DNA of 64,000 bases from Plasmodiophora brassicae (GCA_036867785.1 CP145415.1:124001-188000); one strand, 5' to 3'. Shown: positions 1 through 13,600, numbered from the stretch's first letter. Numbers and translations: made by a program. The notes: generated by a model from the sequence alone, not told the origin.

Positions 1-1271
1 GGCGACGACGCAGCGGGCGCAGCGCCCGCGCCAGGCGCTCGGCGTCGTCCCACGACGCGTACCCGACGCCGAACGAGACGGCGATGGCCCGGTTCAGGAC
101 GACGTCGGTGGCGAACGGCGAGCTCAGACGGCCGGCCACGTGCAGGCGCAGGAGGGCGGCCGCGCCGTCGTCGCGCGGCACCACACGCACCGTCGCGTAC
201 TTGTCGGCGCCGCTCGACGTGATCAGCGCGGTCAGCTTCGCGATGCGCTCCCGGTCGCTGAGCGACGTGTCGAGGAAGTGCCTGAGGAACGCACGCGCCG
301 GCTGGGTCGGCCGCCGCCTGTGGAACGCCTTGGCGCCCGACACGACTTGCTCGGCGACCGACAGCGTCGCCGAGCGGTGGTGCAGGCGCGCGTGCAACGC
401 GCCCAGGTCGGGCGACGCCGCCGTCGACACGACGTCGTTGCCGCACAGGTTCGCCACGACGGGCCTGCGGCGGGCGGTCAACGTCAGGGAACGACAGGAG
501 CAACGCGACCGACGTACAGGAACGAGACGGGCACGCCGAGGACACTGGCGGTGCGGGCGGCGTGGTACACCTTGCCGGACATGGTGCCGTCGTCGTCGAG
601 CGCCAGCGACGCGAACGGGACGTAGCCGGCGGTCATGGCGAAGATGAGGTATTCGGTGTCCTGGGCGAGGACGCCGACGGCGCCGGTGGCGTCCGCAAGG
701 CGCGCGCACTCGTCGTCGGCCTCAAACAGGGCGACCGACACGGTGACCGTCGGGTGCCGCGTGGCGATCGCCTGCCGCAGGCACAGCTTGCAGAGGTCCG
801 GGACGCGCGTCCGCTCCACGTCGACCTGGGCCAGCGACCCGCGCGACGACCGCAGGCGCTTGTCGATGCCGGCGCACACGTCCGCACACGTTCGACCTGC
901 ACGGGCGCGTGCTCAGACGATCGGCGACGATGACAGGCGGGCGGCGCACACTGACGCCGGCCGATGCGGGTGTCGCGTTTGGCGCCGGGAAGGGCGCCGT
1001 CGAACACGACGTGAAGGGGGACGCCGACGCGCGTGAACCGGTGCAGGAAGTCGTCGACGAGGTCGGTGAACTGGCGGAAGCAGCCGCCGGTGACGGCGTG
1101 CAGGGCGGCGGACAGGCCGAGCCGGCCGTGCAGGTAGTACAGCAGGCTATCGCCGTCGATGATGAACCCGCGTCGCCCGTTGTCGTCCGGCGCCGCCCGC
1201 GTCAGGTCCACCGCCCGCGCCAGCAGGTGGTCCACCGGGCGCAGCGCCTGCGGCAGCCCGCGCACGCCCAT
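1..1271 (-). CDS. Asteroid/XPG-family nuclease-like protein (3' part beyond the window)
   Basis: Three exons are visible on the minus strand: 1271-956, 896-518 and 464-1, separated by introns of 59 and 53 bp, and the frame is still open at the left edge. The protein starts MGVRGLPQAL, the N-terminal signature of the XPG/FEN1/asteroid superfamily. It continues with a FIIDGDSLLYYL motif, whose Asp is the usual first metal ligand, and VVFDGALPGAKRDTR. Exon 2 carries EADDECARLA and LAQDTEYLIF, matching the XPG I-region, and exon 3 has VANLCGNDV, typical of asteroid homologues. These proteins are structure-specific nuclease relatives, and some have lost activity. The start at 1271 gives the conserved Met-Gly. 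Asteroid is favoured over FEN1 because of the LCGNDV block and long insertions. The exact role is unknown. Confidence 0.8.
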
Positions 1272-1524
1272 CGCCAGCGCAAGCTGCAAACACGCGCCAC
1301 GGACTGCGCGAGCCCGCTGCGTCGACCGACTGTGGGGGGTACAGCGCAGCCGACGAGCTGCAGTGCCGCGGCCTGTCGCCACGGACTACGTCGACGCCTC
1401 GTCAACCACCTGATGACGTCAACGCCAGGAGGAGGCGGTGGCCGGGGGACCACCGGCCCTCCCCATCGGACCTGGACTATATTACGATACAGTATGTACA
1501 GCCGGGGATGGGGGGTTCAGCCCG

Positions 1525-4500
1525 TTACCGCGCGGCGAGGACGCAGCAGGGCCCCGTACAGCCCGGGTCGTACAGGAACGACGCGGCGTGGGCGTGCATG
1601 TCGGCGCAGCAGCAGCAGGTCCTCAGGTTCGGGGCGTGCCGGCGCACGGCGGGCGCCACGTCGACGAGGCACTGGCTGCAGACCGGGTCGTTGCACGACG
1701 AGCAGATGCGCTTGCGCCGGTTCTGCAGCCTGGAGAACGGGCGCAGGCAGAGCTTGCAGTGGTCGCGCGTCGCCGGGCTCATGGCGATCCCGATCGGCGT
1801 CGCTTCGTCCTCGTCGGCGCTCTGGAACGCCAGGCGCTTGCCGATGAACGCCGACGTGGAGCACAGCAGGCGCAGGGCCTGCGCGTCGACGGCGCCCTGC
1901 GTCTTCATCGACTCCACCGTCCGGCGCACGAGCGTGCAACGGGCGCGGCGCGCCCCGTCGATCGCCTCGTTGATCTCCAGCATCCACTCGCGCTTCTCGG
2001 AGCTGGAGCTGGCGAACAGCGTCAGGCGCTTCTGCGGGTTGGCCACGACGAACCCGTGCGCCCGGTCGTCGGCGTCGCCGCCGCCGTCGGGCAGGTCGAC
2101 GACGTGGCAGAAGGCGACCTGGACGGCGCGGTGGATGGCGACGCAGGTGCCCCCGCCCGATCCCGCGTACGACACGCCGTACAGCAGCACGTCGTTGAAC
2201 AGGAACACGTCGTAGACGCGCAGCTCGTTCTGCCTGCCGCACTGCTTCCGCAGGACGCCATGCGCCAGGAACCGCCGGGACGGGTCGGCGATGACCGCCG
2301 CCGTGTCGCCCTGGATCGACAGGTGCAGGTCGGCCAGCTTGCGGGCGTTGCACTCCAGGGCCGTGCGGCGGATGAAACGATCCAGCATGGCGCGCAAGGC
2401 GCCCACGGGTTCGCCCGAATGCGTCACGGCCCACGCTTTCTGCCCACACACAGACACGCCCCGTTCAGATGGGCGACGAACAACGACGGCAATATGCCGA
2501 CCACACGCTGACCTCTAGCCACAGGTTCTTCAGTTGGAACGCCTTGCCCAGGGATGCGCCCTCGCCCTCGTCGGGGACGACAGAGTCGACCAGCTGGTCG
2601 GCTACGGCAGACATCGTCAGTACAACGCAGGGACGCGACGACGACGACGTCACTACCGATATCGTTGCAGACGTCCTCGTCGCCGAGAACGGCCGCGCAG
2701 CAGAACAGGTACTTCAGGGCGCTCATGCCCATCGCGATCAGTCTGACACGCGGACGTCAGCGGGACGTTGCCGGGCAGGCGCGCCACCCACCTCATGTCG
2801 TCGTTCCTCATCAGCAGGCGTACCGCATCGCCAACGCGAGCAGACGCGTGACGCAGGCAGGCGCGGAACGCATCCGGATGCGCATCACATGGTCGGCCGG
2901 CATCCACCACCGCGCTTGCGAACTCTAACGAGGCATCAGAACGGGGCTTTAGGGTTTGCGAACGGCGTGCACCGACCGGACGTGAGCGTCAGGCGGGCCT
3001 GCGTGCATTGCCAGATGCGCACGAGCTGCGAGGCGTCCGACGCACGCGGCGCGAACGGCTCGTGGACCAGGCGGTCGTACATGGCCTCGAATTCGGCAGT
3101 GGAATAGTTGCAGCCAATGGTCGCACAGGTCGACAGGAACGACGATTTCGTCATGCGGTCCGTCCTGTGCATTGGCGCGGTCAGATCGCGGACGACGACG
3201 ATGCGCGCCCGCCCGGTTGCGCCTACTGTTTGACGTTCGGGTTCTGCAGGCCCGTGTTGACCAGCAGCAGGAGGAACGTGAGGACCATGGCGGAATCCGC
3301 CGTGGGGAACCTCGACGGGTTCCTCTCGAACAGGACGACGGTCGCGAACGTGTTCAGGATCCGTTCGATCTTCTGCGTCTCGACGGGCAGCGAGAAGCCG
3401 GTGTCGCCGAGCAGGACCCGCATCGACCCGATGACGTCATCCGCTGGGTAGGCGAACCCGCGCAGGTATGCTCGCCTCAGCGTCTCCTCGTTGGGGCGAT
3501 CGGCAGCAGGCCGGGTCCCGCCCAGGTATTCGCCCAGCGACGCGGCGCTGACCCGATGGCACTGCGACAGTAGAAGCAGGGCGATCGCGGTCGGGTCGCC
3601 CTCAAGGCTGGACAGGGCATCGTTGCGAATGCATTCGTCGGCGTGTGCGCGCCACGTCGATCGGCCATGCTGCGGTCCCCCCGCGCCATGGCAGGAACCG
3701 TCCATGGCCGACGCCGCGTCAAACATCGCCCGGCATACGGTCTGGACAATGTTCAGCACGTGCCGCTGCATGACCAGGTTGCCGCGTTCAGCGACATCCG
3801 ACGAGAACGGGACCAGGCAGTCGAGGATCGCCGCGACGACCTCGCCGCCTTCGTCCCGCAGGGCAACGTCGAACCGGGACAGCGCCCGCGTGAACGACGC
3901 CGGCGCGTCGATCGTGCCGACCAACGTGTCCAGCAGCAGGAGGCGGCGATCCAGGGGGGAGACCGTCGACGACGCGATCGTCCGAGAGACGCAGCACGAG
4001 AACAGCGACGAGAGCTCGTGCGGAAACACGTCCAGGAAGGACCTGACATCACGCCGCGTGTTAGCCCGACGTTGCATGTTCGATCTCGCAGAGCCATACC
4101 CGGCCAGGTGCTGAACAGTCGACACGACCAGGCGCAGCTCGCGCTCGTCAGCGCCGAACATGCGCTTCAGAAGCGCGCTGAACAGGAAGCACTTCACGAC
4201 CCGGGACACGGGCGCGGCCGGGACCACCTGCCGCACGCCCGGGCACTCGAGGTGGCGCTTCAGGACGACGAGCGCATCGCTCCTCCAACCCGCCATCTGG
4301 CTGGCGACCGCCTGGCGATCGTGCCCGTCGAACCCGTCGTCCGGCACGGCCACGCAGGCCACCTTGCAGAGCGCGACGACGACCGTCGCCCAGATCCGAC
4401 GCGGGTCGTCACGCTCGAACAGCGCATCGAACAGGCCTGCACACACATGTCACGCGGCGAAGGCGGTCGTCACACCCGTTTGCACAACGGTCGTACCGTT

Positions 4501-5556
4501 GAGCGCCCCGGGGAACGCTTCATGGCCAACAGGGAACGCCATGGCGTTGGCGAACAGGGACGGCAGCGAGGGGCTATCGTCAGCACGGCCATCTGGTTCC
4601 CGGTGCAACAACGCCCGCTGGAGCGCATCGGCAAGCAGGCCGCCGAGGAACTCGCGACGTTGCTGCCGACGCTGGGTCTGGAACGACGCCGCCACAGCAA
4701 ACAGCAACGAATCGGGGCGCGGCACGGTCAGCGACACCGCCCGGCGAACGACGCCCGTCAGCGTCGCAATGAACTCGTCGTAGAACGGGACCGACGGCGC
4801 CGCCATGGCCTCCGACGACACGACGCCGACGAGCTGGTCGACGACGTCGCGCAGGGCGTCGTCGGCGGCGCCCGACCCGACGACGTCCTTGATCGACGAC
4901 AGCGCGATCATGATCGACGAGGGCGTTCGGCTGCGTAACCCCATCAGCAACGGGCGCAGGTACGCCACGACCGGCAGCGACGACTGCAGCAGGAGCGGGC
5001 GTTCGTCCTTCTCCACGTACAGGAACGCGTCGGCGGACGACGACGACGAGAACGAGGCCGACCGCGCCCAGGGCGTGACGGATATCGCGCGGGCCGCCGG
5101 CGACGCGTTCATGGCGAGGTTCGTGACCACGCCAACGCCAACCCGGGAGTAGCAGAGCCACAGCGGCGGCGGGCGGGACGACCCCGGACGGACGCTGCGC
5201 ATCGGAACAGGATGGTAGCCGAAGGGCGGGCATTCGTTGTTCGCCGGCGAATAGACCTGCACGTCGGTGACGGGCGGGCGCCGTTCATCGCGCAGGATCG
5301 CCAACCGCAACGCCTGCTTGCCGACGCGGAAGACGGCGTCGTCGACAGCGACCCAGGGCGCCGGCGGGTCGGTCTGCGTCAGCGCGACGTCGACGACGGG
5401 CGGCGAGGAGACGGGCGCAGCGACGATCTCGTACGCCGGGTCGGCGAGGACGGCCGTGCACAGCGCGCTGTACGTGCCGTGGTCGCGCATCAGCCGGTAG
5501 ACGGCGCCGATGACGCCCTTGAGCCGGGCGTCGGCGTCCCCGTCGCCATCGACCAT
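1525..5556 (-). CDS. Sec7-domain Arf guanine-nucleotide exchange factor with PH and FYVE-like domains
   Basis: Seven exons (5556-4497, 4436-3227, 3164-2977, 2924-2792, 2742-2657, 2601-2513, 2439-1525) splice to 1,226 codons plus stop. Exons 2-3 encode a Sec7 domain: LGEYLGGTRP, then LPVETQKIERIL, which holds the catalytic glutamate of the glutamic finger, then LLVNTGLQNPNVK and MTKSSFLSTC. The last exon has a PH domain (HGVLRKQ, DVFLFNDVLLYG) and a cysteine-rich finger (CKLC, CSSC, CSQC, CCCC) resembling FYVE. The N-terminal roughly 500 residues are not recognisable. Sec7 proteins load GTP onto Arf GTPases at membranes, and the PH and FYVE modules suggest phosphoinositide-directed targeting, probably endosomal or plasma membrane. 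The gene diverges from CIAO1 across 238 bp. The combination is unusual: cytohesins have PH but no FYVE. Confidence 0.85.
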
Positions 5557-5794
5557 CGACGGTTACAAGGCCAACCGCCGCGGACAGACGGATCGTGTGC
5601 AGCTCACACAGTGGCGGTGTGTGTGTGTGTGGCGACGTCGTCCGGTGGCGCCGCTGTCGTTCCCGAAATAGGAGCGCCCACGGGCATGCCGCGCCGTCGT
5701 CGCGACGCGTTTGCGCGCGGTCCGCGCAGTTGTCAGTGCCGCCTCGACCGATTGCTGCACTCGGCCGGCCGACGAACCGGCGCCCACGTCCGTG

Positions 5795-7191
5795 ATGACC
5801 GCGACGGGCGGCGTCACGTGCGTCGCGAGTCTCGACGGTGCGTCCCGCGCGTCTGCGTGGTTCGCGCCGTCGCTGCCGCTGACTCTCACGCGACCCAGGG
5901 CACAAGGACGTGGTATGGTCGGTGGCGTGGTCGCCGCCGGGCGACCTGCTGGCGTCGTGCTCGTCGGATCGCACGATTCGGATCTGGGCGCACGAACGGG
6001 ATGGACGCTGGCTCTGCGTCGCTGTCCTGGACTCGGTGCGTTTGCGCCCCCCCGATAGGCAGCCGCGCTGGGCGTCGCTCACGTCGCCGCTAGGCACATC
6101 GTCGTACCGTGCGAAGTGTGGCGTGGTCGCCCGATGCCACGATGCTGGCATCGGGCGGGTTCGACGGCCTGGTCTGCATCTGGCAACGCGACACCGATGA
6201 AGACGCGACCGAGTACCGATGCGTGGCCACCCTCGAAGGCCACGACAACGAGGTCAAGTCGGTCGCGTGGTGCGCGACGTCAGACAGCCCGCTGCTGGCG
6301 ACCTGTAGCCGCGACAAGAGCGTCTGGATCTGGGAGCGTACGTGACGTCCGGCACATTCGTTTCCTCCCCCCAGTGCTCCTGATCGTGGGGCTGTCGCAG
6401 TCGTCGACGATGGCGATTTCGAATGCGTGTCCGTCCTGCAAGGGCACACGCAGGACGTGAAACTTGTGAAATGGGCCCCGGCGCAAACCATGCTTGTATC
6501 GGCCTCGTAGGCGGGCGCGCTCGTCTGGCACTGTGATAACCATGCTAACCCCCTGGTCGTTGGGAAGGTACGACGACACGCTGCGCGTCTGGGCCGAAGA
6601 CGAGGACGACTGGTTCTGCGTGTCGGTCCTTAAGGGCCACACGTCCACCGTCTGGTCGTGCGATTTCATCGACCGCCGCGGCGAACGAATGGGTACGGTC
6701 GCGTGTGGAATTCGTCAACGGATGCGAACCTGACGTCCGGGTTGCCGAACGACAGCGTCGTGCAGCGACGACCGCACCGTCATCATCTGGCACAATCCCG
6801 CGTACGCCGACCTGCCTTCGGAAGGTTCGACGCGCCGCCATTCGCCCGTGTCCCGCCCCTGTCTCATGCCGGGTTCCCAGCGCAATGGACACAGGTGCAG
6901 GTGATTGCCGGGTGCCATGACCGCCCAATCATGTCGCTGTCGTGGCGTCCCGGTTCGTCGGCGTTCGCGACCTCGGGAGCCGACGACAAGATCTGCTTCT
7001 ACGCAGGCGGCGATGCTGGTGATGATGATGATAAGGATGATGCTGGTCGGTATCGTGTACGCGGTTGCATTGAGCACGCGCATGAAGGCGAGATCAATGT
7101 CGTGTGTTGGTCCCCCGCCGGAGACATGCTCGCGTCCGCCGGGGACGACCACACCGTGCGACTGTGGGCCGCTAGTCCCATCGATACATGA
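5795..7191 (+). CDS. CIAO1: CIAO1, cytosolic iron-sulfur assembly WD40 protein
   Basis: Seven exons (5795-5837, 5899-6035, 6094-6337, 6401-6506, 6568-6692, 6756-6824, 6881-7191) give 344 residues, close to the roughly 340 usual for CIAO1/Cia1. Seven WD40 blades can be read, with repeated cores such as [56 protein letters not shown] and, at the end, [13 protein letters not shown] followed by [10 protein letters not shown]. The family scaffolds the CIA targeting complex (CIAO1-CIAO2-MMS19), which delivers Fe-S clusters to cytosolic and nuclear apoproteins; primase and nucleases are among clients in other eukaryotes. All introns are 56-63 bp. The short Asp/Lys-rich loop near 7015-7045 in the last exon is an expansion in a blade linker. 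Confidence 0.93.
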
Positions 7192-7631
7192 TCGAGTGTT
7201 TGACGCCTCCACGACCGGTTTCTGGTGCGTCTGGGTAGGCAACAACAGCAAATAGAGTACGAGCAGCGACGACAACCGACAGAACGTGGCCGGTTCTGCT
7301 CGACTCGGTTCAATTGCCGATCAGCAGTCTCATGCGTTCAACTTTGATGACGTCGTCGCAGGCATTTCATACACACGGTGGTCGCAAACGAGTGCCTCCT
7401 ACCTCCATAGCCTTGGCACAAACCGTCAATCGTGGACGAGTGACGACAGTCGGCGGAATACGCGTTCCAGTCTCTGAGACATCGTCCACTAATGCATAGA
7501 TGAGGGCGGGCTCGAGCCGCGTCCGTTAGCGTCGCTCCTGAGGACCAGTCGTCGTAGGTACACGACTCGATCTCGATCCCTGGGCGTGTGACATAATCTA
7601 ACGTTTGGACGGTCGGCGTGCCCAGGGGTCG
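7192..7631. other. Intergenic, 440 bp, between CIAO1 stop and TOG-protein start
   Basis: No open frame here has recognisable protein content, and the short frames are GC-rich noise. The stretch should hold the CIAO1 3' end and the promoter of the following gene. I see no repeat or tRNA in it. Confidence 0.5.
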
Positions 7632-10428
7632 ATGTTGGTCGGCGCCGATGGCGTCGCCGCGGCCGACGACCTGATCCAGCACCTGCATTCCCCAACGTTA
7701 CGCTGTGACGCGTTGAACCGCCTGCGACAGCTGCCGTCGAGCGCGCTGACCAACGTATCGGGGATCGCGCCGGCCCTAGCGCCGTGCCTGACGGACCCGA
7801 ACGCGACCGTCATCCTGCACGCGCTCCAGCTGATCGCCAACCTCGCACCGGTCCTGGCACCGCTGTCGCTGCCGAAGCTCGCCCCGCACCTGATCGATGC
7901 GCTGGCGCACCCGAAGTCGGTCGTGTCGGACCGGACGTTGAGGACGCTGTCGGTCCTGGCGGAAACCAGCCCCGACATTGTCGTCGATGCGCTCGACGTA
8001 TGCGGGTTCCGCAACTGTGACGCCAACGTGCGCTGCGAGGCGCTCTCGGCGTTCGCCTTCCTGTTCACCCGCAACGTCCTGAAGTCGACGGCGCTCTTCC
8101 CCGAGATCCGACGCCTTGCTGACAACGACACCGACGCCCACGTTCGACAGGTACGCGGCTGCGTTGCAGGCCGACGCTGACCGCTCCTCGTTCTGATCGT
8201 GTCGCGTTTGTCGTAGACGGCGCTGGCGTCGCTGAACACGGTCCACAACCATGTCGCAGGTCCGCTAACAAGCAATGCTCAGCACCGGGACGGCAACGTA
8301 CCCGAAAGCCTTCCGGGCGCCGCAACGCGTGCGCCAGGGCTTGCGACAGCGACCCGCCGGTCGTCCCAGACGGCGCGCCCCATTCATTCCGCCCTGCCCA
8401 AGGCGAACATGACGTCGCCAACGGCAGACGAGAGGAACCCGAATGATGCAGCGGTATCGTTGCCAGACCGCGATGACGTCAAGGAGGAACCGACATCCGC
8501 CTCGACGCTGTTGCAGCCGAACGACCCGATGCACATCGCCTCCAAATTGCGGGCGCTGAAGGCCAAAGGGCGTCGAGCGTTCTCGGCCCAGGTGCAACGG
8601 TCGCCGTCGCAGGAAGCGTTCTCGGTGGACGTGGGCATCACGACGAATCCGCTACCGGCGTCGGCGGGGCCGATCCTGGGCAACGCAGTGCATACCCTGA
8701 TGCAGACCACGCCGGCGGGCGAGTGCTGGAAGGCGCCGTCGCGACGTCAGCCACGCCGAAGCACGGGCATGGGGCGACGCATGGAAGGCGTGCTGTGCCG
8801 CGACAGGTACACGGAGACGAGCGAGGTCATGGCCATGGTGTCGCACGACATCGACGCCGAGTGCGCCCGGGTCGTCGCCGACCTGCAGTCGACCGCCTGG
8901 GAGACGAAGTTCACGGCGCTCGGCACGCTGCGCCGCCTCGCCGTCCACCACCACGATCAGCTGCACCCGTACATCACGTCGACGATGACGGGCGCGATCC
9001 TGTCGTCGATTGCGTCGCTGCGGTCGTCGCTGGCCCGGAACGCGCTGCTGGCCATGACCGACCTCGTGTCCTGCTGCGGGTCGTCATTCGACCGGCCCGC
9101 GCTGCTGTCGATCATACCTGAACTTCTACGACGGGCCACCGACTCGAACGAGTTCCTCGCCGTCGAAGCGCAGAAGGCACTGGACGCCATCGCGAGCCTG
9201 AAGCATTCCACGCAGGCGCTGCTGGACGTTCGCGGGCGGACCCAGGGCGAGAAAGCGCACATCGCCGCCTGCCTCCTGCGATGCGTCAACCGGCGCGGGT
9301 GCCCGTCCGGATCCACGCCGCGCCTCCTGAAGCTCGCGTGCGCGTTCCTCGAGGAGGGCGCCAGCGACGTCCGCCAGGTCGCCAAATCGCTCGTCTGCGC
9401 GATCGCGTCGCGACTGACGCCCGCCGCCCTCTGCGACACCGCCGCCGTCGTCCTCACGGCGCGCCAGGCCGACCTCGTCCGCAACGTCCTCGCCAAGGCG
9501 TCCCCGTCGGCGACCCACTCAAAACCGCAATGGGACCTGACACCGCAGGTACGCTGTGCACCGCTTCCGTTCGTTCTATGTTACGCCCCACACACTGTTC
9601 CTCGGGCACTGCCACGCAAACTGTTCCTTTTTCCCGCCACTGCGGTGCTATTTTTGCCACGTTTCCCGCGTCTATTTATGTCGAGCGGGCCACTGACGTG
9701 TCGCCTAGCGCGTGGGTACGTGGACGTCGTACGGGGAGGAGCAGGGCGGTGAGCAGCCGGTGGCGATCGTGCTGGGCCCGACGGTGGACGCGAACCTGGC
9801 GTCCAGCGAATGGCGTCGCCGGCTGCAGGGGCTGGACGGGGTCCTGCTGGCGATTCGCAGCGTGTCGCTGCTGACGAGCGGCGACGTCCTGCTGCTGACG
9901 GATCGGATCGGGCCGCGCCTGAGCGATGCGAACAGCAAGGTGACGATGTGCGCCCTGGACGCGTTCAACTGCATGGTCGAGGGCCTACCCGGGCCCATGT
10001 CCGCGGCGGCGTTAACCGAGACGCTGCCGTCGCTGTGCGCTTGCATGGCATCGTCGCATGCGAACGTGCGGAACCTGGCGAGCTCCGTCGTCGACACGCT
10101 GATGCACCGGTCGCACGGGCCTGAACTGCTGGCGCAGCTCGCGCGCCTGGCGTCGTTCGGGAACATTCGTGTGAAAGCCGCCGCTGTCGCCAAGCTCGCC
10201 GTCCTCGTCGACCTTGTCGTCAACAAGGCCGCGGTACGAAAGCACGCGCTACCGCTGGCGATTGCGCTGCTCGACGAGCGGAAGGGCGACGTGTACCGCG
10301 CGAATCGTCAACTGCTCCACGCGCTTGAGGCCTGCCTCGACAAGCAGGTCTGGGCTGACGAGATCTTGGCCCTGTCCGCCGACAAGGCCAAGAAGCTCCA
10401 CGAAATGTTTGTCAGCAGCGTTCCGTAA
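7632..10428 (+). CDS. TOG-domain (HEAT-like) microtubule-binding protein, TOGARAM/crescerin or CLASP type
   Basis: Three exons (7632-8150, 8217-9548, 9709-10428) sum to 856 codons plus stop. Each contains helical HEAT/TOG repeats: exon 1 has alternating LAPCLTDPNATVILHALQLI-type helices; exon 2 has a TOG with DLQSTAWETKFTALGTLRRLAVHH and SLRSSLARNALLAMTDL; exon 3 has RRLQGLDGVLLAIRS and LSDANSKVTMCALDAFN. The middle roughly 130 residues are basic and disordered. TOG arrays bind tubulin dimers. The spaced TOG plus linker layout and the SLRS motif fit TOGARAM/crescerin, which acts in cilia, better than XMAP215. The second intron is long for this genome (160 bp), so the junction at 9549/9708 is less certain; a separate downstream gene is the alternative. 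The in-frame ATG at 7632 is used as start. Confidence 0.72.
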
Positions 10429-10601
10429 CGCCAGCCCCGCGTAGACAACTTATTATTATCCTACCTGATATTCCTAAATACACGCAACTGCGCGCGCCAC
10501 TGTAGCAGTCGTCGTGACCGGCGTCAGTCCCTGTCGCAAGTCGAAGCTGCCCGTCAGTGCCCGGCGCTGGTTCGTCATCGGGCGGTCATGCGACGACGTT
10601 G

Positions 10602-13600
10602 ATGAGCCGCCTACCGGAGCCGGGATGGAGTTCGGGTCGGCCGCGCCGATCCGGTCCCCGTGGTCGACGCCTGCTCGACGTGCGCATGCAGCACCTCGAA
10701 CTGAACGTCCCGAAACCTGCGCCGCCGGCGTCGAGGAAGGCGTCTGCGAAAGCGGTCCGGGCGCGTGCGTCCACCCCAAAGTCGACTGAAGGTTCGCCGC
10801 CGGTGACGGCGTCGCCCAAGAGAACCGGGTCGGCTCTGCACCGGTTCTTGGCCGCGCAGGGCGCCGAGCAGATCCGCTCCTCTCTGGACGGCCTCCACCG
10901 TCGCATGAAGGAGCAGGAGTCCAAGGTCCAGGCCGTCATTGCGCAGCGCGTCGACAGCGACAGCAACCCGGGAACTGATTCCCCAGGGACCCACCGATCC
11001 GTTTCCGAACGAACGACCAGTGCGCTCGTTGAGGGTTCGCCATCACCACCTCCATTGCCATCGCCTGTCGCCGAGTCTCCAGGGAGCCCCAGAAAGCAAC
11101 TAGATCGTGCCATGGCGGAAGGCATCACTGCACCGACTTTACCGGAAACAACCATGGACGGCCTGGATGACGCCCGTCTGGCGCCATCGCCTCCAGTGCC
11201 CATTCTCCAGGGTGATAATTTTCTCAACGATTTGTCTCCTCCTCGTTCCATTGAAGATGATGACAAGGGCGCGTCGCACTCGACCTCGACAGTGTTAGCG
11301 CAATCCCCACACGAGTCGCCGGAACGTGAGGCGACGTCTCGTTCGCCTTCACCGCCTGCCTCCAATTCGTGTTCCTCTCCGTCTGCTCATCTGCATGATG
11401 ACGGAGACGATGGGTCTGCTTCAGAGTCCTGCTTCCTTGCGGCTGTTATCGAGAAGGTTGCTGGAGCGTTGCCCGATCCGGAAGTGCTGGCCGTCCCGTG
11501 TTCAGACACGAACGTGAGCCAGCCCACTGATTGTGATTCGCTCTCCGATCCTGAACATCCCGTCGGTACTTCTTTGTCGCATGATCTCGACGACGTCGTG
11601 GTCGCGTCGGCCCCCATCCAGGTCGAGCCGGCCACCGGGGCCATGGAAGGCGACACTTCTCCCGCAATGTTGCCGCCTGATCCCAGCCCCTTACCGGTGG
11701 ACGTGAACGACATGGAAGACGGGACAGCTCCGGGTGACGTCGAAAATTACACTGCTGGGGAGGGCGGCGCGTTTGATACGAACGACGGCATTCTGAATCG
11801 GATTCGTGCCGAGATTGGCGACGCCGTCGACCGGCAGGACGACGCCACCCCCGCTGATCTATCTACAACTCACCACTCCCTGTCAGCACGTATCCAAGCC
11901 GACCCTGGAGGACATCACCTTTCGACATCATCACCTGCTGGCCACGACGACGAACGTGTGGAACCCGCAGCTACGACTCTGCTAGAGGCTGTCCAGGGTG
12001 AGGCGCAGCGTCCTGCATCACCGTCGGCGATCTTCAGCTCTGTCCTGAAACGGTTCGAGGAGTTCGTTGAGCGTCGCGCCAGCCCTACCGATATTGTCAC
12101 GAATGTCGAACGGGGCCCGACCGCTTGGTCGACACTATCGCGTCCGCCGTCTGCCGCCATTTCCGAACATTCATTGACGGACGATGACACTTTTATGACT
12201 GCCGAACAGGGACCGCTTGAGGATCAATGTGACGTTGAGGGAGCATCCAACCACAGCGACGACGACCCTTGTCTGAGCAGTCCGGGTGAGTTCGCGCAAG
12301 ATGACACTTCATCATCCGCATCGGACACCTGGAATGCACCACATGGTGAACCTGAGTTTGGACAATCCCTGAGCGACGGCGAAGATGAAGACGGCGTAAC
12401 GTCGGCGGCGATTTCAGTGGCTGACGAACGCGACGCCATGCCCGGGTTGAACCAAGACCGGCCCGCCGAGCAGGCGACCTTTGCGAGCGACCCGCCTGAC
12501 GACAGCGCCGATGAGGACGTGGAAGGCGACGTCGCGCCTGCTGACAAACGCGGCAGTGCCGGAGGATGCAGTCCCGCAGTTTCGCACAGCACCATCGAGC
12601 GCAGGTCGCGTTCACCGCCTAACGACTCGGCTCCTTCGTCGCCGCACACTCCGCATTGCAGTCCTGCAGCCTGGCCTGACCTGCCAGAGCCGACACCTGA
12701 CGTCTGCGTTCTACCGGACAGCGACCCTGGGTTCGAACGCAGCAGTGACGCCGATGTTGTTCCCACGGTGGTCGAAACCCCATCCGCAGCGCCTTGTGCC
12801 CCGCCGCCTCATTGCGAACCGTCGTCACCTGGGTGCGCATCCAACACGGGCGCAGTTTCCCACGAGCGGCTGCCTGACCTCCCAGAGCCGACACCTGGCG
12901 TCTGCGTTCTACCGGACAGCGGCACTGGGTTCGAACACAGCAGTAACGCCGTCGTTGTTCCCGCGGCTGTCGAGACCCCATCCGCAGCGCCTTGTACCCC
13001 GCCGCTCCATTGCGAACCGTCGCCACCTGGGTGCGCATCCAACACGGGCGCAGTTTCCGACGATCGATGCAGCCCCGGCGTTCCGCCAGTCGCAGTCTCC
13101 TCGACGGGCGCCAGCAGCGCCGTGTCGGTCATCGGTGCGGAATTTCCCGAAACGCTCGATCCGCCAACCGGCCGCGGTGATGGTGCACCTCGTCCAGACG
13201 CTGCATGCAGCCCAGAGAATATTCGTCGCGGAGACGAAGCGTTCGGCCCGGCGGATAGTGGGGCTGGGAACAGCCACCGGGCGTCCGCCATCGCCGCCGA
13301 CTTCACCATGGACGGCGGCGGCAGACTTGGTGATCGTCCGGCGCTCGTGGACGCTTCGATCGACCGTGCCCAGAGCGTTGACCGCCTCGACGAGGAACCT
13401 CCACTAGATGGCCCATGCGACGCCGTCGAGCTGGGTATGTCTCCTTCATCAACTCAGGTTGCGCCGTCGCGCTCCGGTACGTGGAACGACCCGTCGGTCA
13501 GTCCGACCCGAATCGCGGCACTGGAACAGTATCGAGTCGATCGACGACGACGCTTGCGCCTGGAACCTGCGTCGGGGGCGCTGTCGGATGATTCCCTGAC

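Noticed and set aside
1438-2511. Long plus-strand frames over the Sec7-PH-FYVE exons
   Set aside because: Antisense shadows; the minus strand carries PH and cysteine-finger motifs and an exact exon sum.
9549-9708. Treating the TOG protein as two genes because of the 160-bp gap
   Set aside because: A GTACGC donor and CTAG acceptor join the exons in phase and both sides are TOG repeats, so one gene is simpler; two genes remain possible.
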